Source of the DNA: an uncultured Odoribacter sp.
GTDB taxonomy: Bacteria > Bacteroidota > Bacteroidia > Bacteroidales > Marinifilaceae
Direction: 5' to 3'
DNA length: 64,000 nt
Assembly: GCA_944321165.1 (NCBI GenBank)
Contig: CALUKE010000005.1
Location: 124,001-188,000, forward strand
The notes under the pieces are model-generated. The model had not been told where the DNA came from, searched no databases, and saw only the letters and a list, made by a program, of their open reading frames with translations. Shown piece after piece: positions 26,684 to 35,855 of this stretch (within the stretch, counting starts at the first letter, position 1; the number at the start of each line of letters is the position of its first letter). Made by a program: the position numbers and the translations under genes.

Positions 26684-27967
26684 TTACATCAGAGACTGGT
26701 AGACGATGATTTTAAATTTTTCAAAGATTCCGGGGTCATCGTAATCGATGCCGTTCCAATACAATAAAATAGCCATGTCTTCTTTCGGATCACACAGATA
26801 GAATGTTTTGAACATACCGCTCCAGGAGTAAGAACCTGCAGAAGCCAAGGTTTCCAGTTCTTTGTTTTTGCCGGCTATCTCGAAGCCTAAGCCCCAACCA
26901 AAGCCCTGATCGCCATTCCCGAGTTGATTCTTGATGATCAGTTCAACCGTTTTTCTTCCCAGAATGCGTTTTCCGTTAAAAGTGCCTCCGTTTAAAAGCA
27001 TCTGGCAGAATTTGGCGTAATCTTCGATGGTGCCGGATAATCCTCCTCCTCCGGAAAAATAGGTTTTGGCTCCGGAAACCGGATAGGTCTGATAGAATTC
27101 ATTGTCTGATTTTACGATCTCGGAGTTCGATCCTGGTTTGGTGTACAAAGTGACCAAACGATCTTTCTTGTCTTCGGGAAGAAAAAAGTGGGTATCTTTC
27201 ATTCCCAAGGGTTCGAATATGACTTTTGAGAAATATTGATCGAGGGGCATTCCGGAAATGAGTTCGATCAGATAGCCGATAACATCAATGTTCCATCCGT
27301 AGCCCCAACTTTCCCCCGGTTCCTTTTCCAAAGGAATCGTAGCGTATCTTTTTACGGCTTCAGCGATTGTGATGGAGTCTTTGCTTGAAATATTGGGTAT
27401 ACCGGCCTGTTCACACAGTCTGTAAGTCGGGTGTCCCCACAGGGTTCCATATCCCATACCAGCCCTGTGTGTCAGTAAGTCCCTGAAAGTAAGTTCCCGG
27501 GCTGCCGGATGTGTTTCATAGGTCAGACCGTCCTGGGAGATATGGCTGAGTACTTGGGGATTTTTAAATTCGGGAATAAAATTTGAAATGGGATCATCCA
27601 GAAAAAAATAGCCTTGTTCGTATAGAGTCATCAGAGCGACGCTGGTAATGGCCTTTGTCGAGGAGGCCATGCGGAAAATATCGTCTTTCTGTAATTTGAT
27701 CTTCTGGTCGATATCTCTCCAGCCATACGCTTGGTGGAATACGATTTGTCCATGTCTGACGATCATGGCTGCCGCGTGCGGCAATATACCGTTGGCTGTC
27801 CAAAAATGGCAAATGGAATCGACTCTTTTCAGCCGTTCGGAATCTATGCCTACTTCTTCTGGTATGGTGTTGACTTTAAATCCGTTATCTTTTGCAAAAG
27901 AATGATTGTTTTTTTCAGTACATGATACGAAAAGCAGGCATAAACATATTAGAATATGGTTATGCAT
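26684..27967 (-). CDS. Serine hydrolase lipoprotein, beta-lactamase/class C PBP-like
   Basis: A 427-residue envelope protein of the beta-lactamase superfamily (AmpC/esterase-like). The lipobox is at LLFVSC, near residue 16. The SxxK catalytic motif is in MASSTKAIT (about residues 97-105), and a Tyr-containing GYGWN segment around 216 is the candidate second motif. The domain ends with a family-typical FGWGLGFEIAG stretch before a short tail. Members are D-aminopeptidases, esterases or cell-wall hydrolases; it is unlikely to be a resistance enzyme. It lies downstream of tkt on the same strand, separated by a terminator. Confidence 0.87.
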   Translation of the reverse strand: MHNHILICLCLLFVSCTEKNNHSFAKDNGFKVNTIPEEVGIDSERLKRVDSICHFWTANGILPHAAAMIVRHGQIVFHQAYGWRDIDQKIKLQKDDIFRMASSTKAITSVALMTLYEQGYFFLDDPISNFIPEFKNPQVLSHISQDGLTYETHPAARELTFRDLLTHRAGMGYGTLWGHPTYRLCEQAGIPNISSKDSITIAEAVKRYATIPLEKEPGESWGYGWNIDVIGYLIELISGMPLDQYFSKVIFEPLGMKDTHFFLPEDKKDRLVTLYTKPGSNSEIVKSDNEFYQTYPVSGAKTYFSGGGGLSGTIEDYAKFCQMLLNGGTFNGKRILGRKTVELIIKNQLGNGDQGFGWGLGFEIAGKNKELETLASAGSYSWSGMFKTFYLCDPKEDMAILLYWNGIDYDDPGIFEKFKIIVYQSLM

Positions 27968-28003
27968 ATGATGATGATTAAAGGTTTTGGGTATGAGATA
28001 TTG

Positions 28004-28040
28004 AAAAGAAATAGAATAGAGGATCTATTCTATTTCTTTT
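28004..28040 (-). terminator. Terminator after transketolase
   Basis: A 16-bp perfect inverted repeat (28004-28019 with 28025-28040) is purine-rich in one arm and ends in T-rich sequence. It lies 9 bp past the tkt stop. Confidence 0.8.
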
Positions 28041-28048
28041 ATGGATTG

Positions 28049-30082
28049 TTATTTACCTAATAGCTGGCAGATTTCGTTGTAAACGAATTCTCCGGTAAAA
28101 CCGAATTTTTCGTCCAACACTTTGGCTGGAGCCGAATATCCGAAATGGTTTACTCCATGTATTTTACCGTTGCAGCCGACCAGACCTTCCAGGGTCACGG
28201 ACAAACCTGCCGTCAATCCGAAATGTGGTTTGGAGGCAGGAATGACCTCTTCCTGATAGGCGGCCGTCTGTTGCCGGAACAGGCCTTCTGAAATGGCCGA
28301 AACGATCTGGGCGGAAATGCCTTTTCTTTCCTTCAGGAGTTTGGCCGCATCGACCAGGGTTGCTACTTCCGAGCCGGAAGCGATCAGGATGACATCCGGA
28401 TTTTCACCGGTTTTCTGTACGATGTAAGCACCTTTTTCCGATTGCAGGGCTTCGTCGTAGCGGTTGGTGGCTGCCGGCAGGTCGTTGATGTTCTGACGGG
28501 AGAGAACCAATGCGGTCGGAGTTTTGGTGTTTTCCATAGCCATCTTCCAGGCGACGGAAGTTTCGGCAGCATCGGCTGGACGCAAGGCCAGCAGGCTCAT
28601 TTCTCCGGCGTGGTTCTGCATTTTCTCCATCAGGCGCAACTGTGCTTCATGTTCGATCGGCTGGTGGGTAGGACCATCTTCACCGACCCGGAAGGCGTCG
28701 TGAGTCCAGATGTATTTTACCGGCATCTGCATCAGGGCTGACAGGCGGAAGGCCGGTTTCATATAATCGGAAAATACGAAGAACGTGGCACAGGCTACGT
28801 GTATACCTCCATGCAGAGCGATACCGTTGCACAAAGCGGCCATGGTCAGTTCGGCAACGCCGGCCTGCAGGAATTTTCCGCTGAAGTCGCCTTTTACCAG
28901 GTTACGGGCACCGCCCTTGATAAATCCGTCGGTTTTATCGGAGTTGGAAAGGTCGGCAGAGCTGACGATCATGTTTTCCACTTCCTGGGCCAGGGTGACC
29001 AGTACGTCGGCAGAAGCCGCCCGCGTAGCGATATTGGCCTTGTGAGCGATGGCTTTGTAGTCGATGGCCGGAGCTTCGCCCGACATGAATCGGTGGAATT
29101 TGGCGGCCAGTTCCGGATGGGCTTTCTCCCAAGCGGCCTGTTCTGCTTTTTTCTGTCTGGCGTAAGCCCGTTTTTCTTCCAGTACCTTGGCATAATATTC
29201 CTGAACCTCCGGGAAGATCACGAATGGGTTCTGCGGATCTCCACCGAGATTTTCAACGGTTTTTTCGAAAGAGGCGCCTGCGGCACTCAGCGGTTGTCCG
29301 TGGGTAGACACTTTGTTGGAGAAGTCTTCCAGGTTGGCACCGACAGCCCCTTTCCCCATCAGGGTATGACCGATGATCAGGGTGGGACGTTCTTTTTCCG
29401 CCTGAGCGGTTTTCAGGGCCTGGCGAATTTCGTCGGCATCATTTCCGTTGATGTTGATGACATGCCATCCCCAGGATTCGTATTTTTGGGTCGTATCTTC
29501 GTGGGTGACTTCTTCCACTTTGGTGGAGAGCTGGATGTTGTTGGAGTCATAGAACATGATCAGGTTCGACAGACCGAGTGTTCCGGCGATACGCCCGGCT
29601 CCCTGGGAAATCTCTTCCTGTATGCCGCCGTCGGAAATGAAGGCATAGGTCTTATGAGCCATCCATTCTCCGAAACGGGCCACCAGAAAACGTTCCGCGA
29701 TGGCTGCACCGACTGCCATGGCATGTCCTTGACCGAGCGGTCCGGAAGTGTTTTCGACACCTCTTTGGATGTCTACTTCCGGGTGACCGGGAGTAATGCT
29801 GCCCCACTGGCGGAAATTTTTCAGATCTTCCATGCTGTATTTACCAATCAGGCTCAGCGTGGCATAAAGCATCGGCGACATGTGGCCGGGATCCAGGAAG
29901 AAACGGTCCCGATTTACCCATGCTGCATCATCCGGATCGAAGTTCAGAAATTCAGAATATAGTACATTGACATAATCGGCTCCACCCATGGCTCCTCCCG
30001 GGTGACCAGATTTAGCTTTTTCAACCATTGCGGCTGCCAGAATACGGATATTGTCCGCTGCTCTGTTGGTAGTTGTATTCAT
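28049..30082 (-). CDS. tkt: Transketolase
   Basis: A thiamine-diphosphate enzyme of the non-oxidative pentose phosphate pathway that moves two-carbon units between sugar phosphates. It has 677 residues. The N-terminal part carries AKSGHPGGAMGGADY, GPLGQGHAMAVGAA and the cofactor-site region SDGGIQEEISQGAGRIAGTL...FYDSNNIQL. The middle domain has THDAFRVGEDGPTHQPIEHEAQLR. The C-terminal domain holds ASGSEVATLVDAAK. A TAAATTTG box sits about 35 bp upstream, so it is monocistronic. Confidence 0.97.
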   Translation of the reverse strand: MNTTTNRAADNIRILAAAMVEKAKSGHPGGAMGGADYVNVLYSEFLNFDPDDAAWVNRDRFFLDPGHMSPMLYATLSLIGKYSMEDLKNFRQWGSITPGHPEVDIQRGVENTSGPLGQGHAMAVGAAIAERFLVARFGEWMAHKTYAFISDGGIQEEISQGAGRIAGTLGLSNLIMFYDSNNIQLSTKVEEVTHEDTTQKYESWGWHVININGNDADEIRQALKTAQAEKERPTLIIGHTLMGKGAVGANLEDFSNKVSTHGQPLSAAGASFEKTVENLGGDPQNPFVIFPEVQEYYAKVLEEKRAYARQKKAEQAAWEKAHPELAAKFHRFMSGEAPAIDYKAIAHKANIATRAASADVLVTLAQEVENMIVSSADLSNSDKTDGFIKGGARNLVKGDFSGKFLQAGVAELTMAALCNGIALHGGIHVACATFFVFSDYMKPAFRLSALMQMPVKYIWTHDAFRVGEDGPTHQPIEHEAQLRLMEKMQNHAGEMSLLALRPADAAETSVAWKMAMENTKTPTALVLSRQNINDLPAATNRYDEALQSEKGAYIVQKTGENPDVILIASGSEVATLVDAAKLLKERKGISAQIVSAISEGLFRQQTAAYQEEVIPASKPHFGLTAGLSVTLEGLVGCNGKIHGVNHFGYSAPAKVLDEKFGFTGEFVYNEICQLLGK

Positions 30083-30116
30083 GGATATAAGTTTAAATAG
30101 TGTTTTTTAGTTTTTG

Positions 30117-30124
30117 CAAATTTA
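30117..30124 (-). promoter_or_regulatory. -7 box of tkt
   Basis: TAAATTTG on the minus strand matches TAnnTTTG, 35 bp before the tkt ATG at 30082. Confidence 0.5.
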
Positions 30125-30203
30125 TAATTATCTTTTGAAAAATAAAAGTAAAATTGACACTTATTATTCCCGTTTTGCTTCTACTTGTCGTGTCTGCTGT
30201 TTG

Positions 30204-32741
30204 TCAAAGGTTCAGATCTTTATACAGATGCTCCCACCAGGCCGGTTGACCTTTAAGGTATTTGGCAAAGTAGGAGAGTATGGTGTTGTTCCACAGGATC
30301 CGTTGGTTGTAATCCACCACCGCATGGTCGGCATCCTTGACAAATACCAGTTCTGCGTCTTTTCCCAGCAGTTTGAGCGCTGTATAAAACTGTACGCTTT
30401 CGTTGGTCGGTACATTGACGTCTTTTGTTCCGTGGATCAGCAGGATGGGTACTTTGACCTGGTCGGCATTGAAGAGCGGACTCTGGTCGACATATATATC
30501 CTTGCGATTCCAGGGGAAAGCGTAGGCCGAAGCGTTGGTGCTGTAACCGTATCCCCAATAGCCGCCGCCCCAGTAGCTGGAAATCGAAGAGATGCCGGCG
30601 TGCGAGATGGCGCAGGCGAAAAGATCGGTCTGAGTGGTCAGGTATTCCGTTGTAAAACCGCCGTAAGAGGCCCCCATGCAACCGATTTTCGAGGCATCGA
30701 TGAACGGGTGGGCCTTGACGAAGGCCCGGGTAGAGGCGATGATTTCGTCGGCGGTGATTTTACACCAGTTGTTCTGGTGACGGGCAGAAAATTCCTGACC
30801 GTATCCGATTGTTCCGGATGGTTGCAGAACGTATACCACGTAACCGTTTGCCGTGTAAAGGTTGAAGGGCCAACGTCCGCCGAAAGTTCTGGATACCGGA
30901 GTCGTTCCTCCGTAGTAATAAACGATCAACGGATATTTCTTTTGAGGATCGAAATCGGCCGGCAGATAGTAACGTCCGTCGATGACGGTGCCTTTCCGGT
31001 AGGTGTAATCCCAATCTTTCATTTCACCGAAAACAATGTTGCGGTATTGTTCTTCTTGCGGATTGTCCCACAGTTGGGCCTGGAGATTGTTCAGGTCGAG
31101 GGTATAGATCCGGGGAGGGTAATTGGTATTGGAAGCTGTATACATCATTCGGTCGGCATCTTCGGCAAAACTGGTGCGGAGGATCAGGTCGCCCGGACAG
31201 TCGATCCGTTTGAACTGTCCGTTGGCATAGCAGTAGAGCCGGACGAAATCGGCGTCGGTTACCTTGAGATAGATGTTGCCGTTTTTGTGCCAGGTGACTT
31301 CTTCCACGGAAGGATTGAAATCTCGGGTAATGGCTTCGGTTTTTCGGGTGGCCAGATCGTAGATATACAGTTGTACGTCGTATTGGTTGGCAATCTGTTT
31401 TTTACCGATATTTTCACCGAGTTTTCCGAAGGCAGAAGGACCTCCGCTGATCAGCAGCCGTTTGCCGTCCGGCGAGAAGGTGGCGGAAATGGAAAAAGAA
31501 CGGTCTTTCCAGAGGGTGTCTACCTGTCGGGTAGTTATGTCCAGCAGGTAGACATCCTGTTTGTTGTACGGATACTCCGTGTAGGCCGGGCGGGAGGTGG
31601 AAATCAGCAATTTTTTTCCGTCGGGACTGATGTCCATCAGGGAAGTGGTCAGGTTGCCCCAGGTCAATCGGGAATGTACACCCGTTGCCAGGTCGTATTT
31701 ACAGAGAAAACTCCGGTTGCGGAAATAGTCCTGACGATCCTGGATTCCGTCCAGTTTGCGCAATTCCCATTTGGGATCGGCGTAATTTTCGTTGCTGTAA
31801 TAGAGCAAGTAGGAACGGTCGGGCGACCAGATGTAGTTTTTGATTTTTGAATCTTCTTTAATCAGGCAGTTTTGGGTTTGTTTCTCGAGATCGTAGCAAT
31901 AGAGCGACTGGCCGTTTCCTTCTGTCTGCAGGAAAGAGAGCCGGTCCTGACCGGGAATCCATTGCAGGTTGCGTACGTTGTTGCCGTAGAAGGTGTAGAC
32001 AATTTCCTTGTCGGCAATTCTGTATACGTAAGTATTGGCACTGCTTTTACCGTTGATGGTCTCGACGATGCCGACGATGGCATATTTTCCGCTGGGCGAT
32101 ACCGACAGACTGCCTACCTGTTTTCCGTTGAGTACGTCGTAGATGTTTTTGCCCCGTTTGGGAGAAATGGAAAAATCGAAGGGGAGCTGCTCGAATTCTT
32201 TATCTGCTTTGAAGGTGGCGGACAAGATTTTACCTCCCGAGGTAATACTTTTGACAAGAATGGTATGTTTCCCCGGAATCCATTCGCCGTGGACGGTTCT
32301 TTCGACGATTCTGCCGTCTGTATTGCCGGTTTTCTTGATTCCGTCGATGTATACTTCCGCGTTTCCGAACAGATGAAACTCGAAACTGCCGCTCATCCAT
32401 TCCAGGTTATTGAAATATACGGCGTAGTAATTCAGGGTCCATTCTCCCGGGGTTTCACCGGCTGTTACCGTATCCTGCTGCATCGAGGCGACGGTCCATT
32501 GGAGTCCGGGAAGATCGCTGGCCGTTTGTGCGGTATCGGGTGTCAACCCGGAGAGATGGATGCCTGTGTAATCGGTTAGCAGATCATCGGTGAATGCCTT
32601 GTCTTTCACATTTTTGACATGGCTGAAAGCCGGCTTCTCGATTTTTATCGGAGTCGAACACAGCCATTCTTTGACTTGCTGGGCTTTTGCCGGGAAGATA
32701 AAGGCAAGCAGCCACAAAATCAGTATACCTTTGTTTTTCAT
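30204..32741 (-). CDS. Secreted S9-family prolyl oligopeptidase-like peptidase
   Basis: A periplasmic serine peptidase of the DPP-IV/acylaminoacyl-peptidase kind. The start at 32741 gives a clean signal peptide (MKNKGILILWLLAFIFPAKAQ); a longer version begins seven codons earlier at 32762. After a carbohydrate-binding-like N-terminal part comes a beta-propeller (about 190-560), then the alpha/beta-hydrolase domain. Its catalytic Ser is in GASYGGF (S692 from this start), the Asp follows LLIHGTKDVNVP, and the His is in KDADHAVVDYN. About 845 residues. It lies downstream of relA on the same strand but has a hairpin between, so it is probably separate. Confidence 0.93.
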   Translation of the reverse strand: MKNKGILILWLLAFIFPAKAQQVKEWLCSTPIKIEKPAFSHVKNVKDKAFTDDLLTDYTGIHLSGLTPDTAQTASDLPGLQWTVASMQQDTVTAGETPGEWTLNYYAVYFNNLEWMSGSFEFHLFGNAEVYIDGIKKTGNTDGRIVERTVHGEWIPGKHTILVKSITSGGKILSATFKADKEFEQLPFDFSISPKRGKNIYDVLNGKQVGSLSVSPSGKYAIVGIVETINGKSSANTYVYRIADKEIVYTFYGNNVRNLQWIPGQDRLSFLQTEGNGQSLYCYDLEKQTQNCLIKEDSKIKNYIWSPDRSYLLYYSNENYADPKWELRKLDGIQDRQDYFRNRSFLCKYDLATGVHSRLTWGNLTTSLMDISPDGKKLLISTSRPAYTEYPYNKQDVYLLDITTRQVDTLWKDRSFSISATFSPDGKRLLISGGPSAFGKLGENIGKKQIANQYDVQLYIYDLATRKTEAITRDFNPSVEEVTWHKNGNIYLKVTDADFVRLYCYANGQFKRIDCPGDLILRTSFAEDADRMMYTASNTNYPPRIYTLDLNNLQAQLWDNPQEEQYRNIVFGEMKDWDYTYRKGTVIDGRYYLPADFDPQKKYPLIVYYYGGTTPVSRTFGGRWPFNLYTANGYVVYVLQPSGTIGYGQEFSARHQNNWCKITADEIIASTRAFVKAHPFIDASKIGCMGASYGGFTTEYLTTQTDLFACAISHAGISSISSYWGGGYWGYGYSTNASAYAFPWNRKDIYVDQSPLFNADQVKVPILLIHGTKDVNVPTNESVQFYTALKLLGKDAELVFVKDADHAVVDYNQRILWNNTILSYFAKYLKGQPAWWEHLYKDLNL

Positions 32742-32819
32742 GGATATAAGGTTTGATTTCATAGAGGTTTAATCTATGGACGAAGGTATTGTTTTTTAAT
32801 TGAAAAAAAAGTTAATGGC

Positions 32820-32850
32820 AAGTTAAACCCTTTCTTGGTTTAACTTTCCA
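32820..32850 (-). terminator. Hairpin at the 3' end of relA
   Basis: AAGTTAAACC and GGTTTAACTT form a perfect 10-bp stem with a 7-nt loop. The stem includes the relA stop codon, and a T-run lies 9 nt beyond on the minus strand. The shifted T-run lowers confidence in termination. Confidence 0.55.
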
Positions 32851-35023
32851 GCATCGAATCGTGACGATTGACTCTGGAGACTCCTTCCAGGTGTTTTAGC
32901 CGGGAAATCAATTGCGACAAATGTTCGGTATTGTCGATCAGTACGGTGATGTTTCCGTCGAAAATACCTTCGGCCGAGTTGATGGAAATGGCCCGCAGGG
33001 TGGCATGCGGATCTTTGGCAATCAGTTCGGTGATTTTATTGATGATATTTCCGTCGGCTTTGCCGGTCAGATTCAGTACGGTCTGATAAGAGGTCGCTCC
33101 GTCGTTGGTCCAGCGGGTTTTCACGATTCGATATGGGTAACGGCGCACCAGTTCCAGGGCATTCTTGCACTGTTTCCGGTGGACCTTGATACCTTCTCCG
33201 ATGGATACGAATCCGATGATTTCATCGCCGTATACCGGATTGCAGCAACGGGCGAACTTATAGTCTACATTGTCCACGTTTTTATCGATCAGCAATACGT
33301 CTTCATCGATCTTCTTGGGACGAACCACCTTGATGTCTTTGGGTGGGGCTGTCGGTATCGGTTTCTCTTCCGTCTGGGTAAGGATTTCCTTGATTTCTGC
33401 CGGGTCGTGCTTTCCGATGGCGATGCCGTGATAAAGGTCGAGTGCAAATTTGTATTTATAATGCTGCATCAGTTTCCGGATCACTTCATCGTTGAATTCT
33501 ATTTTCCAGTTTTTCAGTCGCCGCATCAGAGTCTCTTTCCCGATATCCGCCTGGTGGTTGATCTCTTCGTTCAGGAATTGGCGGATTTTGTTCCGGGCTT
33601 TGGAGGTGACGGTAAAATTCAGCCAGTCGGCCTTGGGTTGTTGGTTGGCTGCCGTGATGATAGACACCTGGTCGCCATTTTTCAATACGTATTTCAGGGT
33701 TTCGTTTCGATGATTGACAATACCACCGACGCATTTGCAGCCGATATTGGTATGGATGGCATAGGCGAAGTCCAACAGCGTGGCACCGGCCTGCAGGGTG
33801 ATCAGGTCTCCTTTCGGGGTGAATACATGCACTTCCTTGTCCTGGAGGTTGATTTTCATGTCGTCCAGCAATTCCAGGGCATTCTCCTTGTTGCTTTCCA
33901 GGATTTCCCTCAATTCGTTCAGCCAGTTTTCAATGACCGTATCCGAAGTACCTCCTTTGTATTTCCAGTGGGCCGCAAACCCTTTTTCTGCGATTTCATC
34001 CATTCTTTCGGTCCGGATCTGCACCTCCACCCAACGTTTTCTGGGCCCCAGCACGGTTGTCTGCAAAGATTCATAACCGTTGGATTTGGGTACGGAAATC
34101 CAGTCGCGTAAACGTTGCGGATTGGGGGTATATTTGTCCGTAACGATGGAGTATACCCTCCAACAGTCCGGTTTTTCATTTTCTCCGGTGCTGTCGATGA
34201 TAAACCGAACCGCGAAAATGTCGAAAATCTCTTCGAATTCCACCTGGCTCTTCCGCATTTTATTCAGAATGGAGGCGATGGTTTTCGTCCGGTATTTCAT
34301 TTTGAATTTGATCCCCTTGCGGTTCAGTTCTTCGACAATGGGGGCCGTAAATTCAGCGATATAGGCTTCGCGGGCGCTTTTCGATTCTTTCAGTTTCTGT
34401 TCGATCTCCCGGTAGATTTTCGGATTGGAATAGCGTAGGGCCAAGTCTTCCATCTCCGATTTGATGTTGTAAAGTCCAAGCCGGTGGGCAAACGGTATGT
34501 AAATGTAACTGGTCTCCATGGCCAGTTGTTTCTGTTCTTCCGGAGAGAGGGTGGCTGCCTGACGCAGAGCATACAGTTTTTCCGCGAGGAAAATCAATTG
34601 GACCCGGATATCTTCGGCAAAGCTCAGAAGCAGTTTCCGGAAATTTTCCGAATTGACGATCCGCTGGGTGGCGTATATGTGGCTGATGTCTTTCAGTCCC
34701 TTGATGATTTGCCAGACTTTGTCCCCGAACATTTCCCGGATTTGTTCCAGGGAGATCATGTCTTTCTCCACGGTTTTGTGGACCATGGCACAAATGATGG
34801 AAATACGTCCCAAACCGATCTCCTGGGTGATGATCAGGGTGATGTCCAGAATCCGGATGATCTCCTGATAGTTCAATTCTGCCGCCTGGGCTTCGTTTTT
34901 AATCGCGATTTTGAAGGCCTTCCGAATTTGGCGGAGGTCTTCGCGGGAAATCAAATTCCGGCAGGATTTTAAAACCTGCGTATATTTGCTTAATATGATG
35001 GGGCGATAGGTTTGTTCTGTCAT
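32840..35023 (-). CDS. relA: RelA/SpoT-family (p)ppGpp synthetase with a degenerate hydrolase domain
   Basis: Makes the stringent-response alarmone. The order is: N-terminal HD-fold region (about 1-200), synthetase domain (about 230-345, RTKTIASILNKMRK, NGYESLQTTVLGP, GFAAHWKYKGG), TGS (about 393-455) and C-terminal ACT (about 650-720). The hydrolase signature HDxxED reads HKTVEK (residues 82-87) here, and the upstream HP histidine is missing, so hydrolysis is not expected. It is therefore RelA-like in activity, with 727 residues as usual for long RSH proteins. A TATCTTTA near-consensus box sits upstream. Confidence 0.92.
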   Translation of the reverse strand: MTEQTYRPIILSKYTQVLKSCRNLISREDLRQIRKAFKIAIKNEAQAAELNYQEIIRILDITLIITQEIGLGRISIICAMVHKTVEKDMISLEQIREMFGDKVWQIIKGLKDISHIYATQRIVNSENFRKLLLSFAEDIRVQLIFLAEKLYALRQAATLSPEEQKQLAMETSYIYIPFAHRLGLYNIKSEMEDLALRYSNPKIYREIEQKLKESKSAREAYIAEFTAPIVEELNRKGIKFKMKYRTKTIASILNKMRKSQVEFEEIFDIFAVRFIIDSTGENEKPDCWRVYSIVTDKYTPNPQRLRDWISVPKSNGYESLQTTVLGPRKRWVEVQIRTERMDEIAEKGFAAHWKYKGGTSDTVIENWLNELREILESNKENALELLDDMKINLQDKEVHVFTPKGDLITLQAGATLLDFAYAIHTNIGCKCVGGIVNHRNETLKYVLKNGDQVSIITAANQQPKADWLNFTVTSKARNKIRQFLNEEINHQADIGKETLMRRLKNWKIEFNDEVIRKLMQHYKYKFALDLYHGIAIGKHDPAEIKEILTQTEEKPIPTAPPKDIKVVRPKKIDEDVLLIDKNVDNVDYKFARCCNPVYGDEIIGFVSIGEGIKVHRKQCKNALELVRRYPYRIVKTRWTNDGATSYQTVLNLTGKADGNIINKITELIAKDPHATLRAISINSAEGIFDGNITVLIDNTEHLSQLISRLKHLEGVSRVNRHDSMLES

Positions 35024-35183
35024 GGATGTCTGTATTTAGGATACATTTTATTGATGGCCTAAAGATAGTGATAAAAGCCTATTTGCGCAATACCTTTCCC
35101 TTGTTCGAAACCTGGGGATGAAATGAATTATCTGGGTTTTATTTTGATTGGAACTGTTTTTTTTATGTATTTTTACCATTCAA

Positions 35184-35846
35184 ATGAAATTATATATGAC
35201 GACTCAAGAGAGATATACCGAAGTTTTGAACTGGTTTGCCGAAAAGATGCCGGTAGCGGAAAGTGAATTGAAATACAGGAATCCCTATGAATTGATGGTG
35301 GCGGTTATTTTGTCGGCCCAATGTACGGACAAACGGGTGAATATGACAACTCCTGCCTTGTTCGAGCGTTTCCCGGATGCCCGGGCTATGGCTGCGGGAA
35401 CGGTGGAGGAGATATACGGTTTGATCAAGTCGATTTCCTATCCCAACAATAAGGCGAAACATCTGCATGAAATGGCTTGCAAACTGGTGAGCGATTTTGA
35501 TGGTTGTGTTCCGGAAGATATGGAATTGCTGCAAACGCTTCCCGGTGTCGGACGGAAAACGGCCAATGTCGTGATGGCTGTTGCCTTTCACCGACCTGCC
35601 ATGCCGGTAGATACCCATGTATTTCGGGTGTCGCATCGCATCGGACTGGTCGGCAGTGATGCTAAAACGCCTTTGGAGACTGAAAAGCAGTTGGTAAAAA
35701 ACATACCGGCCGCGATTTTGTCTACGGCCCATCATTGGCTGATTTTGCACGGCCGGTATGTCTGTTTGGCCAGAAAACCCAAATGTGAGGTTTGCGGTCT
35801 TCGTGCCTGGTGTCAGTTTTTTCAGGAGAAAGCCTCTTGTTCCTGA
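35184..35846 (+). CDS. nth: Endonuclease III, DNA glycosylase/AP lyase
   Basis: Base-excision repair enzyme for oxidised pyrimidines. It has the catalytic Lys in LSAQCTDKRVN, the helix-hairpin-helix LPGVGRKTANVV, the catalytic Asp in VDTHVFRVSHR, and a C-terminal [4Fe-4S] motif C-x6-C-x2-C-x5-C (CLARKPKCEVCGLRAWC). I chose 35184 because a TATTTTTA box at about 35166 would place the transcript start downstream of the longer in-frame start at 35148. The ATG at 35196 is also possible. Confidence 0.94.
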   Translation: MKLYMTTQERYTEVLNWFAEKMPVAESELKYRNPYELMVAVILSAQCTDKRVNMTTPALFERFPDARAMAAGTVEEIYGLIKSISYPNNKAKHLHEMACKLVSDFDGCVPEDMELLQTLPGVGRKTANVVMAVAFHRPAMPVDTHVFRVSHRIGLVGSDAKTPLETEKQLVKNIPAAILSTAHHWLILHGRYVCLARKPKCEVCGLRAWCQFFQEKASCS

Positions 35847-35855
35847 CATTTTAAG

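Noticed and set aside
26684..27967. Beta-lactamase resistance gene
   Set aside because: The SxxK/Tyr pattern fits the wider AmpC-like serine hydrolase family of envelope lipoproteins. Nothing specific points to antibiotic hydrolysis.
28799..29962. A 387-codon open frame antisense to transketolase
   Set aside because: Mirror frame; tkt is unambiguous on the other strand.
30114..31850. A 578-codon open frame antisense to the S9 peptidase
   Set aside because: Mirror frame with no recognisable motif; the peptidase is clear.
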